From: Gammaproteobacteria bacterium | Lineage (GTDB): Bacteria; Pseudomonadota; Gammaproteobacteria; Steroidobacterales; GCA-2729495 | Length of the DNA stretch: 32,516 nt | NCBI GenBank assembly: GCA_009692345.1 | Contig: SHZI01000019.1 | Coordinates: 1-32,516, forward strand | Direction: 5' to 3' | Shown: one piece after another, positions 25,670 through 32,516 of the stretch | Numbering within the stretch: position 1 is the first letter of the stretch | Layout of the letters: every line of letters starts with the position of its first letter | Translations under genes and position numbers: made by a program | Notes under the pieces: generated by a model | Seen by the model: only the letters and a program-made list of their open reading frames with translations | Told to the model about the DNA's origin: nothing | Databases searched by the model: none

Positions 25670-26868
25670 ATTTCGGCATTGACCGGCTCCTTGCTGATGG
25701 GGAATTGCGGCGGGAACTCGACGGCCGGCGACTGGCCTTGCTGGCCCACCCCGCCTCGGTGACTGCGAATCTCGCTCACTCGCTGGACGCACTGATGGCC
25801 GTCGGCGGCCTGCGGATCACGGCGGCGTTCGGCCCGCAACACGGCCTGCGGGGCGAGAAGCAGGACAACATGATCGAGTCGCCGGATTTCGTCGACCCGG
25901 TGCACGGCATACCCGTCTTCAGCCTCTACGGCGAGGTACGCCGGCCCACCCAGGCCATGCTGGACACCTTTGATGTGTTGCTGGTGGACCTGCAGGACCT
26001 CGGCTGCCGCATCTACACCTTCATCACCACGCTGCGCTACGTGCTGGAAGACGCCGCCCGCTGTAGCAAGTCCGTCTGGGTACTGGACCGCCCCAACCCG
26101 GTGGGCCGCCCCATTGAGGGCCTGACACTCCGCCCGGGCTGGGAAAGTTTCGTCGGTGCGGGCGCGCTACCCATGCGTCACGGCCTGACCATGGGCGAGC
26201 TCGGCGCCTGGTTCGTAAAAACTCTCGGCCTGGACGTGGACTATCGGGTGGTCCGGATGGAGGGCTGGCGCCCTGAGGTGGCGCCCGGCTTCGGCTGGCC
26301 CCTGCACGAGCGGAGCTGGGTCAATCCCAGTCCGAACGCGTCGAACCTCAGCATGGCCCGAGCCTACGCGGGCACCGTGATGCTCGAGGGCACGACGCTC
26401 TCTGAGGGCCGGGGAACGACGCGGCCGCTGGAGGTTTTCGGGGCGCCAGATCTCAACGCGAGCGCCCTGCTCACCCGGATGAGGAAGCTCGCCCCGGACT
26501 GGCTCGCCGGCTGCCGGCTCCGCCCGGCCTGGTTCGAGCCAACCAGTCACAAGCACGTGGGGCAGCTCTGCGCCGGAATTCAGCTCCACGTGGATGACGG
26601 GGCCTACGACCCCGTCCGCTTCCGGCCCTGGAGGCTGCAGGCGCTGGCGTTCAAGGCGCTACGCCAGCTGCAGGGAGACTATCCGCTGTGGCGGGACTTC
26701 CCCTACGAATACGAGCGCAGCCGGCTGGCCATCGACGTGATCAATGGCGGGGAACTGCTGCGCCAATGGGTGGACGATCCGGAGGCGGAGCCAGGGGACC
26801 TGGAGGCAGTGGCCAGCAGGGATGAGGCAGCGTGGGTGGAGACCCGAGGGGAGCATCTGCTGTACTGA
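25666..26868 (+). CDS. DUF1343/NamZ-family exo-beta-N-acetylmuramidase
   Basis: NamZ enzymes release N-acetylmuramic acid from the non-reducing end of peptidoglycan fragments. The 400-residue product shows the family blocks VDLQDLGCRIYTFITTLRYV, LDRPNPVGRPIEG, RHGLTMGELGAWF, WVNPSPNASNL and LEGTTLSEGRGTTRPLEVFG. The early PEHG motif of the Bacillus enzyme reads GPQHG here, with Q58 in place of Glu, followed by H59. No signal peptide is visible, unlike exported members, so it probably handles imported muropeptides in the cytoplasm. It overlaps the DOMON-like gene by four bases and ends the plus-strand run. Confidence 0.9.
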   Translation: MNFGIDRLLADGELRRELDGRRLALLAHPASVTANLAHSLDALMAVGGLRITAAFGPQHGLRGEKQDNMIESPDFVDPVHGIPVFSLYGEVRRPTQAMLDTFDVLLVDLQDLGCRIYTFITTLRYVLEDAARCSKSVWVLDRPNPVGRPIEGLTLRPGWESFVGAGALPMRHGLTMGELGAWFVKTLGLDVDYRVVRMEGWRPEVAPGFGWPLHERSWVNPSPNASNLSMARAYAGTVMLEGTTLSEGRGTTRPLEVFGAPDLNASALLTRMRKLAPDWLAGCRLRPAWFEPTSHKHVGQLCAGIQLHVDDGAYDPVRFRPWRLQALAFKALRQLQGDYPLWRDFPYEYERSRLAIDVINGGELLRQWVDDPEAEPGDLEAVASRDEAAWVETRGEHLLY

Positions 26869-26880
26869 CCCTGATGCTTA

Positions 26881-27030
26881 TTACCACTCGATTGTTTCCG
26901 AGGCCCGGGAGCCCTTGTGATCGTTGGGTTTTCTGGAGTCTCCCACACCGAATACCGTCACTGAGGGCGTGCTGGCGGTCGCGGCAAGAAGCAGACCGAA
27001 GCTAAGCACGGCGCCGCGGTTGATCTTCAT
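26881..27030 (-). CDS. Small exported peptide (49 residues)
   Basis: On the minus strand an ATG at 27030 opens a 49-codon frame ending in TAA at 26881. It begins with a classic signal peptide (MKINRGAVLSFGLLLAATAS), followed by about 29 polar residues containing GVGDSRKPNDHKG and ending ETIEW. The ribosome site is weak (GGA about eight bases upstream). It lies about 105 bases downstream of the second Rieske gene on the same strand and could be the last gene of that operon. I do not recognise a family. The signal sequence with a clean alanine-type cleavage site is the main argument that it is real. Confidence 0.55.
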   Translation of the reverse strand: MKINRGAVLSFGLLLAATASTPSVTVFGVGDSRKPNDHKGSRASETIEW

Positions 27031-27134
27031 GATTAATCCGGGGAACAGGCGGGTATTGCGCCATCAATACCGATAAGGGCTCCATGTGTGTAGAGTCCGT
27101 GGCACCACCCAGCCAGAACGCCACGACCGTCCGG

Positions 27135-28256
27135 TCAAGGACGGAGCCCGCTAGCAGGCCTGACGACCGGCGCTGCAGTGACTGACCAGTTCGCCGGGTC
27201 CTGCCGCCGCGCCGGCGACGGCACCGAGTACGCCACCCGGCCCCGGTTCTTCCGCAGGGTGTCGCAGTCCAGCCGCCAGCCCCGCCGTCCCCAGTCCTGC
27301 AGGCGCTGGCGGTAACTCACGATCACGTCGTCGGCCGGCACGATGAACTCGCCAATAGCGTCCACGGACGGGATCTGCGGATCCAGCTTCTCGATCACGA
27401 TGCGGTCTTCCTCCACCGCCACGGCCATACGCTTCAGGAAGTTCTCGTCGTACTTGTCTTCCAGCATGCAGTTTCGCTGCATCACCAGAAAGATCTCCAG
27501 ATCGACTTCATCCCGGGGCACCGCGTACAGGTAGATATGCATGTGGTTCGTGGAACTGAAGTTCACCCTCGTCCAGGTAGACGCCGCTCCGTGGTAGCCG
27601 GAGCCTGACTCGTTCCGGCCCTCCGGCTGCAACTTCTTCATGTCCGCGTCCGGAAGTTCGGGCGAGTAGAACACCACCATGGCTCCTGCGCCCCAGGCGG
27701 TCTCCTCCACGTTAATACTCGGCACTTCGTAGTTGGTGCTCTTGCCCGCTATGCCAAAGCCGGCGTGCACATACTCGATGTGCGAGGGATCAGACTGGTT
27801 CTCCACCAGCCGCACGAAGTTGGTCTGCCACCGGTAGCGCATCGAGAGGCTGCGCCAGCCCGGCTGGCCATACTCGTTATTCGGCATGATCGTCGGCCGT
27901 TCGCTCTCGGGCAGGTCACCGAGAAAGACAAACACCAGGCCGTAGCGCTCCTCCACCGGGTAGGCGTCGATGCGGGCCCGGGTCGGCACCTTCTCCAGAG
28001 GTCCCAGGGACGGGATGCGCTCGCACTCGCCGGCGCCGTTGAACTTCCAGCCGTGGTAAGGGCACTGGATGCAGTCGCCCACGATCTTGCCGTCGCCCAG
28101 CGAGCCGCCACGATGGGTGCAGGTGTTCTGGACGCCGCGTGCCCGACCCTCACGGTCGCGCCAGAGCACGAACCAGAGGCCGAGCATCTGCACCTTCAGG
28201 GGTTTGTCCGTCAGGCTCCGACTCTCTTCGGCCGGATACCAGAAGTTCATGAACAT
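27135..28256 (-). CDS. Rieske non-heme iron oxygenase alpha subunit (second of the tandem pair)
   Basis: The 373-residue oxygenase begins MFMNFWYPAEE. The [2Fe-2S] ligands are C46 and H48 (NTCTHRGG) and C65 and H68 (QCPYHGW). The catalytic iron site follows the standard ENxxDxxHxxxxH spacing, with D156, H159 and H164 in VENQSDPSHIEYVH. The third carboxylate probably lies in AVEEDRIVIEKL. Such enzymes hydroxylate or demethylate aromatic, steroid or terpenoid substrates, using electrons from a separate ferredoxin and reductase that are not in the window. Its ATG shares one base with the stop of the preceding paralog (TGATG), so the pair is translationally coupled. Longer readings upstream fall inside the paralog. 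Confidence 0.93.
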   Translation of the reverse strand: MFMNFWYPAEESRSLTDKPLKVQMLGLWFVLWRDREGRARGVQNTCTHRGGSLGDGKIVGDCIQCPYHGWKFNGAGECERIPSLGPLEKVPTRARIDAYPVEERYGLVFVFLGDLPESERPTIMPNNEYGQPGWRSLSMRYRWQTNFVRLVENQSDPSHIEYVHAGFGIAGKSTNYEVPSINVEETAWGAGAMVVFYSPELPDADMKKLQPEGRNESGSGYHGAASTWTRVNFSSTNHMHIYLYAVPRDEVDLEIFLVMQRNCMLEDKYDENFLKRMAVAVEEDRIVIEKLDPQIPSVDAIGEFIVPADDVIVSYRQRLQDWGRRGWRLDCDTLRKNRGRVAYSVPSPARRQDPANWSVTAAPVVRPASGLRP

Positions 28257-29416
28257 CAGCGCTCCTGAACGGCGACCGGGGCGCCGGTTCCGGGCACCAA
28301 CGGGACCGGATCCAGCACCCAGTTTTTCTCCGTGGCCCGGGCCGGGCTTGGAATGGCGAAGACCACATCGCGCTCTGCCCTGGCCGACCGGATACGGGCT
28401 ATGTCCAGGCGCCAGCCCCGATCGGTCCAGCCCCGGAGCCATTGCCGGTAGCGCGCGATGGGCCCGTCGGCCGGCATGAGTATTTCCAGGGTGGCGCTCC
28501 GCGGCGTCGTCACCGGCTGCATCTTCTCCAGTACGGCGATGTCCTGGTTGGCGACCACCAGGCAGCGCTCGACCACCTTGGCGTCCTTCTCCTCATCGAG
28601 CAGGCAGTTGCGCATGTTCACGAGGTAGACCTTCACGCGGTCTTCGTCGACCGGGCACTCGAACATGTACTGGTGCATCCAGTTGGTCCGGGCCATGTGA
28701 ATCTTCGTCACCATCTGCGCTGGGCCGTGGTGCCAGGTGCCCGCGCTCACATCCGGGTCGAAACGGCCCTCCGCATCGGTGCGCATCGCCGTGCGCGTGG
28801 GCAGATTGGCCCGCTCCCGGCCCCGGAAGACGGACATGAAGCCCGAGCCCCACTGCTGGTCCTCGATTTCCAGCTCCGGTACGCGATAGTCGGCGCGTTC
28901 ACCCTCGAAACCCTGGCTTGGGTGGACGAATTCGTTATGGCCGGGGTCCAGGCCGTTCTCAATGGAGCGTTCGTAGTTGCAGTGGATGTCGAAGATGATC
29001 AGGTTGGCCCGCCACCCTGGCGTCTCGTATTCCGGTATGGGCATCAAGGGTGGCCGCTGTGCTTCTGGCAGATCCCCCAGAAAGGCGAACACGAGTCCGT
29101 ACTTCTCCTGAACGGGGTAGCTGTCCACTTTGGCCCGGGGCGGAATCCTGGCCTCCGGCCCCAGCGACGGGATGGCCTGGCACCGGCCCTCGCCGTCGAA
29201 CTGCCAGCCGTGATAGGGACACTCAACATGGCCACGGCGGATCCGGCCCAAACCCAGCGCACCGCCCCGATGGACGCAGGTGTCGGCCAAACACCGGGCG
29301 ACGCCAGCGCTGTCGCGGAACAGCACCAGCCAATGGCCAAGCATCTGGACCCGGATGGGTTTGTCTGCCGTCAGTTCGGCCCCGGTAACCGCCGGGTACC
29401 AGAAGTTGATAAACAT
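28256..29416 (-). CDS. Rieske non-heme iron oxygenase alpha subunit (first of the tandem pair)
   Basis: The 386-residue protein is clearly paralogous to the next one: same MFxNFWYPA start, IPSLGP block, EKYGLVFAFLGDLPE and PGWR. Rieske ligands are C47 and H49 (DTCVHRGG) and C66 and H69 (ECPYHGW). The mononuclear iron ligands are D157, H160 and H165 in IENGLDPGHNEFVH, with a probable third ligand in VANQDIAVLEKM. The ribosome site GAGGAG overlaps the stop of the propeller gene. The two paralogs diverge most in the central substrate-binding region (about 170-260), so they probably act on different substrates or successive steps. Substrate unknown. Confidence 0.93.
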   Translation of the reverse strand: MFINFWYPAVTGAELTADKPIRVQMLGHWLVLFRDSAGVARCLADTCVHRGGALGLGRIRRGHVECPYHGWQFDGEGRCQAIPSLGPEARIPPRAKVDSYPVQEKYGLVFAFLGDLPEAQRPPLMPIPEYETPGWRANLIIFDIHCNYERSIENGLDPGHNEFVHPSQGFEGERADYRVPELEIEDQQWGSGFMSVFRGRERANLPTRTAMRTDAEGRFDPDVSAGTWHHGPAQMVTKIHMARTNWMHQYMFECPVDEDRVKVYLVNMRNCLLDEEKDAKVVERCLVVANQDIAVLEKMQPVTTPRSATLEILMPADGPIARYRQWLRGWTDRGWRLDIARIRSARAERDVVFAIPSPARATEKNWVLDPVPLVPGTGAPVAVQER

Positions 29417-29426
29417 GGCTAACTCC

Positions 29427-30365
29427 TCAGCCCCGAAACACGGCGAGGCCCGCCAGCGACCGGTGCGGCGCCGTGAAGCCTGTGTCCAGCTGCTGCAGAA
29501 GCTTACCGTCCTTCAGGTCGATACGGGCTGCGACGCCCGTCCAGACGTTGGCAGCCAGAGCGTAGCGTTCATCCACATCCGGCGCCACCTGGGCCCAGCC
29601 GTAGCCCGGCAGGTCGATGTGCTGGAGCATCTTCCCCTCTTCGTCGTAAACGGCCAGACCGGTGGCATCCGTGCACAGGAGCCGGCCATCTGCCAGGTAC
29701 GCCGGCGCGATGAACCAGCGCCGGTCCTTGCGATCGAAAGGGTCCGCATCGGTGTACGCCGCCAGGTCGGGCAGCTGCCGGTCATGACGGATGTCGTAGC
29801 GCATCAGCCGGCGCGCCGTTTCCGTGGTGTAGGTGATGAACTCGCCGGAGGGGTGCAGCGTGGAATGGGTCACGCCCTTGAACATCGTGGGTTCTGGCGC
29901 GTTGTCCGCCCGGTAGGTCGTCAGGGGCTGCAGATCGGGGCTGTATTTGTGGATGCGCCCGTCACCCAGCGTGCCATTGGCAAGCAGCTTCGCGCTGGTT
30001 CCCTTCCAGATCTCCTTGCCGATCAGGTACTCGCCGAAGTAGTGGTTGCCGTCCCGGTCCCAGTTGACGCTGCCGAGGGACAACCCCGAATCCCAGTGTG
30101 GCAACTCCTTCCCATCGGGCGTAGCCCGTACCGCGATGTGGTCATGGCAGTCGAAGCCCCAGAGCGTGCCATCCGGGGCGACCTTGCAGCCCACGATGAA
30201 GTAGCGGGTGCCGGTGGTGTACCACGTGCCCTTCATGACCCAGTCTTTGTCGAACTGGATGATCCTGCCGTCCCCCTTGTGATCGTCATTGGGATCGTTG
30301 AGATAGGTGTTGCCGAGAAAGATGTCACCCCTGGCGAATGGCTTCAGCGTGGAAGTCTTTTGCAC
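29427..30365 (-). CDS. Beta-propeller protein in the Rieske operon
   Basis: The 312-residue product starts at GTG 30365, with AGGAGA seven bases upstream. Repeated units such as GRIIQFDKDWVMKGTW, APDGTLWGFDCHDHIAV, GRIHKYSPDLQPL, PSGEFITYTTETARRLMRYD, DGRLLCTDATGLAVYDEEGK and ALAANVWTGVAARIDLKDGK show a six- or seven-bladed propeller of the SMP-30/NHL/YVTN type. No signal peptide is present. It ends ten bases before the first Rieske gene and is first in the operon. It could be a lactonase acting after the oxygenases or a structural partner. No catalytic residues are distinctive enough to decide. Confidence 0.7.
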   Translation of the reverse strand: MQKTSTLKPFARGDIFLGNTYLNDPNDDHKGDGRIIQFDKDWVMKGTWYTTGTRYFIVGCKVAPDGTLWGFDCHDHIAVRATPDGKELPHWDSGLSLGSVNWDRDGNHYFGEYLIGKEIWKGTSAKLLANGTLGDGRIHKYSPDLQPLTTYRADNAPEPTMFKGVTHSTLHPSGEFITYTTETARRLMRYDIRHDRQLPDLAAYTDADPFDRKDRRWFIAPAYLADGRLLCTDATGLAVYDEEGKMLQHIDLPGYGWAQVAPDVDERYALAANVWTGVAARIDLKDGKLLQQLDTGFTAPHRSLAGLAVFRG

Positions 30366-30382
30366 CGTGTCTCTCCTCTAGT

Positions 30383-30550
30383 CTAGGCGGCTGCTGTAGT
30401 CTTGGTTTCCGTGGCCACATTCGGTATTGCGGAGTAGTCCGGTTGGCGGGCCATCTTTGTGCTCCGGTAGGCCACGATAGCAAAGTCGACGACGGACCGC
30501 TGACCGGGGAGGTCGTCGCGGCCGGGGGGATCCAGCGGCAGAGCTGAAGG
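30383..30550 (-). pseudogene. Possible Gfo/Idh/MocA-type dehydrogenase C-terminal tail
   Basis: A minus-strand frame between stops at 30551 and 30383 encodes 55 residues. The block LPGQRSVVDFAIVAYRST followed by KMARQPDY resembles the last helix of Gfo/Idh/MocA oxidoreductases (R-x-x-x-x-x-x-A-I-x-A-Y-R-S-x-x-x-x-R). The only ATG inside it would give a 23-residue peptide, and there is no 5' part. It lies directly upstream of the propeller gene, so it may be the remnant of a lost first gene of that operon. The match is short and uncertain. Nothing else is seen from 30551 to 30629. Confidence 0.3.
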
Positions 30551-30629
30551 CTATGGGAACCTGGTGGCCAGGCACGCAGGGCTCTGGGGTTGCTTGTCCT
30601 TGAAACTCACGTGGTGAAGGAGAATAGCT

Positions 30630-31058
30630 ATGAGGAAGAGAAACCCGCCGATGCTCGCGGCCATTTACCTTCTGGCATTAGCCAGCATACTGTTCACACA
30701 CGTGTTCAAGGTATTTACCCTGGCCGAGGCGCTCGCGGTTGCCGCATTCCTGTGCGGCCTGCTCCTGCTCTGGCGCTATCGACGCCAGCAGCCTTCGATG
30801 CGGCTGGCCCTTCCCGAGCGGCTGGTCGTCATTGGCTCCCTGGTTGGCCTGGCCGGGCTGCCGCTGAAGCTGCTGTTTACCCTGCTCGGCATTGGGGGCC
30901 CGGCCCATGACATGGCCGATCATGCAAGCAACGCGGGTAATCCCTTGTTGCTGCATATCCATCATCTGTTCTTCAATCTCGGCTTCCTGCTGCTGCTGAT
31001 CTCAGCAGTGGTCTTGATTGCCGCGACGATCAAGCACGGGGATCAGAAGGCCGCCTGA
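30630..31058 (+). CDS. Small integral membrane protein, unassigned
   Basis: The 142-residue product starts with AAGGAG at good spacing before the ATG. Four hydrophobic helices are visible at about 8-26, 31-50, 65-90 and 106-134. The last is preceded by HIHHLFFN, a His cluster near the membrane surface that could bind metal or heme. The loop between helices three and four carries AHDMADHASNAG. I do not recognise the family. It stands alone, divergent from the propeller operon. Confidence 0.72.
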   Translation: MRKRNPPMLAAIYLLALASILFTHVFKVFTLAEALAVAAFLCGLLLLWRYRRQQPSMRLALPERLVVIGSLVGLAGLPLKLLFTLLGIGGPAHDMADHASNAGNPLLLHIHHLFFNLGFLLLLISAVVLIAATIKHGDQKAA

Positions 31059-31109
31059 CTCCGGAACCGGGGTCCTGCCTTGCCCGGACACCCGGCTTAG
31101 GCCTGCGCA

Positions 31110-31646
31110 TCAGCCGGCGATTAGAGCCTGTTTCGTGATCATGCAGACGAGAATGTAAATCGTCAGCGCAAGGGCAATCATGCTTCGGACCAGCCCGCCA
31201 CGCATGCCGTGTGTCGGCTTGTCAGCATGATCGTCAATCGCCAGCCGGATCAGGTCCGGCCACAGACTGATACCCGCCATGAGCCAGAAACTCAGGTAGG
31301 CATCAAAGGCCCAGGGCGCGGCGTACAGGCCGCCCCAGTCCTCGATCAGCATCAGTCCGGCCAGAGGCGTGATGATGGTCGTGGGCAACGTGATACCGAG
31401 AGCCATCTTGCGAATAAATGCCCGAGCCCAGATTCCAACCTCAACAGGTTGTGTCTGACGAATGCGCATTGACCAGATATTGCTGAATATGGTGTGACCC
31501 ACGAAGGCAAAGCCCGAGAATTCGTGGATCAGCAGGAGCCACACAGAGGGCAGCAGCTTCGGCACACGAAATCCAAGCAGCGGCAGTGCCATGACGCCCA
31601 TGAGCGACAAGTAGATTATGGCCTTGATGATGCTTTCAGATCGCAT
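31110..31646 (-). CDS. DUF2269-like integral membrane protein
   Basis: The 178-residue product has four or five membrane helices (about 5-25, 33-55, 80-105, 115-135 and 155-175). The segment HEFSGFAFVGHTIFSNIWSM matches the pattern of DUF2269-type proteins, where His residues in the first helices may bind heme or metal. I chose the ATG at 31646; a TTG two codons earlier is possible. It is preceded on the same strand by the glutathione transferase, 35 bases away, so the two may form one operon. Confidence 0.7.
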   Translation of the reverse strand: MRSESIIKAIIYLSLMGVMALPLLGFRVPKLLPSVWLLLIHEFSGFAFVGHTIFSNIWSMRIRQTQPVEVGIWARAFIRKMALGITLPTTIITPLAGLMLIEDWGGLYAAPWAFDAYLSFWLMAGISLWPDLIRLAIDDHADKPTHGMRGGLVRSMIALALTIYILVCMITKQALIAG

Positions 31647-31681
31647 CAGCAACCCGCTATCCAGGGCAGGGCAGGGGCGCT

Positions 31682-32269
31682 CTAGGCTGTCGCACCGCTT
31701 GGTGGCCTGAATTGGGTTTCTACAAAACCCTTGAGCTTTTCAACACGTTCCAGCCACGCGACGATATTCGGGTGACCTGAGTAATCCACATTGCGCCCCA
31801 GTCGGGCGATGGCGTAAGGAACAATCGCAAAATCCACGACGCCAAGGTCGCCACGGACAAAGTCGCGGCCTTCCAGCTGTGCATTGAGCATGTCGAGGTG
31901 CGGCCTGAACTCCCTGGCCGCTTTCTCCGCATCATCCTTATGCGCGAGAATTGCGTGGGTAAAATGAAAGCTCTGCCAATGCAGCCACCTGTCGACATCG
32001 GCGCGACCCCTGGGGTCTGTGGGCATCGCATTGGCTTGTGGAAACATCGCGGCGATGTAGGTGAGGATTGCATTGGATTCCCATAGGCAGAAATCGCCGT
32101 CTACGAGCGCCGGCGCCTTCCCCAGAGGATTTATCTTTCGGTAGGCCTCGGTCTGATTCTCCTTGTCCTTGAAATTCATGGCGTGAATTTCCACGTCAAG
32201 ATCGTAGTGCCTGATAAAGGCTTCCACCTTACGGTTGTTGGGTGTAATCGAAAAAGAATACAATTTCAT
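31682..32269 (-). CDS. Glutathione S-transferase family protein
   Basis: The 195-residue protein has an N-terminal thioredoxin-like domain (MKLYSFSITPNNRKVEAFIR; NPLGKAPALVDGD with the cis-Pro; and the glutathione-binding ESNAI at about 64-68). An all-helical C-terminal domain follows, with the capping motif DLGVVDFAIVPY. Size and domain order are typical of bacterial GSTs of the Theta/Beta-like group. The first-turn Ser or Asn (S6/S8 region) may activate glutathione instead of Tyr or Cys. The likely role is detoxification of electrophiles. The start has GGGAT nine bases upstream. Confidence 0.92.
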   Translation of the reverse strand: MKLYSFSITPNNRKVEAFIRHYDLDVEIHAMNFKDKENQTEAYRKINPLGKAPALVDGDFCLWESNAILTYIAAMFPQANAMPTDPRGRADVDRWLHWQSFHFTHAILAHKDDAEKAAREFRPHLDMLNAQLEGRDFVRGDLGVVDFAIVPYAIARLGRNVDYSGHPNIVAWLERVEKLKGFVETQFRPPSGATA

Positions 32270-32348
32270 GAGCTTATCCCGTGTTAACTAACGTGAACGC
32301 GCCTTCCAGTTCCTGGGCCCGCAGGCAGCTACCAGCCGACTGCGCCGC

Positions 32349-32516
32349 TCATCCTCGTGACCCAGGCGAACGGGACGGAGCCCCGACTTTATCAGCCACG
32401 GCGCCCGTCTTCACCAGTTGCCTGAAGGGCCAGGCCATTGGTCCAAAGTATGTTCCCGGGATAAACGTGTCCATCAGCCCCACCTCGCCCGCTCGCGGTG
32501 GGGTGCTGGAGTAATC
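32349..32516 (-). CDS. C-terminus of a gene entering from the right edge
   Basis: The minus-strand frame is open from the window edge to a TGA at 32349, giving 55 residues. The middle reads LMDTFIPGTYFGPMAWPFRQ and then LVKTGAVADKVG, which looks like folded protein rather than a shadow, and the tail is Pro/Ser/Arg-rich. I cannot name the family from so little. An overlapping plus-strand frame (32281-32514) looks like a shadow. It would lie 80 bases upstream of the GST gene on the same strand. Confidence 0.35.
   Translation of the reverse strand, partial: DYSSTPPRAGEVGLMDTFIPGTYFGPMAWPFRQLVKTGAVADKVGAPSRSPGSRG

Noticed and set aside
26881-30365. Shared P-N-D-x-H-K-G motif between the 49-residue peptide and the propeller start
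   Set aside because: About six residues in common in unrelated contexts; too short to imply homology.

Overview
The window is a GC-rich chromosomal segment, most likely from a gammaproteobacterium. The markers are EttA with a near-textbook N-terminus, the long single-chain (about 1300-residue) PurL, a YheU/UPF0270 protein, a DUF1820 protein directly upstream of purL, MltF, TadA, FeoAB behind a Fur-box-like site, and REP-type palindromes. The two tandem Rieske oxygenases suggest a soil or aquatic heterotroph with accessory catabolism. Genus cannot be decided from the sequence alone.

Layout, left to right. (1) 1-1050: the start of an exported protein running off the left edge, then a worn toxin-antitoxin patch (HigB-like toxin lacking its N-terminus, HigA-like antitoxin lacking its N-terminal half, and a possible Phd-like relic). 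(2) 1082-7604: housekeeping genes. These are a DUF1640-like coiled-coil membrane protein, glyA with an unusual 9-bp repeat in its coding start, a histone-deacetylase-fold deacetylase, ettA, a zinc-ribbon protein and a FabH-like ketoacyl synthase. (3) 7609-13193: the DUF1820-purL pair on the minus strand and an orphan TagH-like FHA protein. (4) 13302-15976: a Fur-box-preceded feoA-feoB-small Cys protein operon for ferrous iron uptake. (5) 16018-19870: a variable stretch. It holds a protein that faintly resembles bilin/red chlorophyll catabolite reductases, a broken tyrosine integrase, an unrecognised 342-residue protein, the tail of an outer-membrane beta-barrel gene, an exported VanX-like D-Ala-D-Ala dipeptidase and a tRNA-Ser(CGA). 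It looks like an eroded genomic island.

(6) 19898-23164: a small unknown protein, mltF, two REP palindromes and a shredded biotin-dependent carboxylase alpha subunit lying between them, then tadA. (7) 23217-26868: a plus-strand run of yheU, a cytochrome c-PQQ sugar dehydrogenase fusion, a DOMON-like protein and a NamZ-like exo-muramidase; the last two overlap by 4 bases. (8) 26881-30550: a minus-strand cluster of a beta-propeller protein, two paralogous Rieske oxygenase alpha subunits and a 49-residue exported peptide, with a possible dehydrogenase tail upstream. (9) 30630-32516: two small membrane proteins, a glutathione S-transferase and the tail of a gene entering from the right edge.

Two functional themes recur. 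One is cell-wall turnover (MltF, VanX-like dipeptidase, NamZ-like muramidase). The other is redox and oxygenase metabolism (Rieske pair, cytochrome c/PQQ fusion, iron uptake). The least explained part is the propeller-Rieske-Rieske-peptide cluster. No CRISPR array, rRNA gene or intact transposon was seen.
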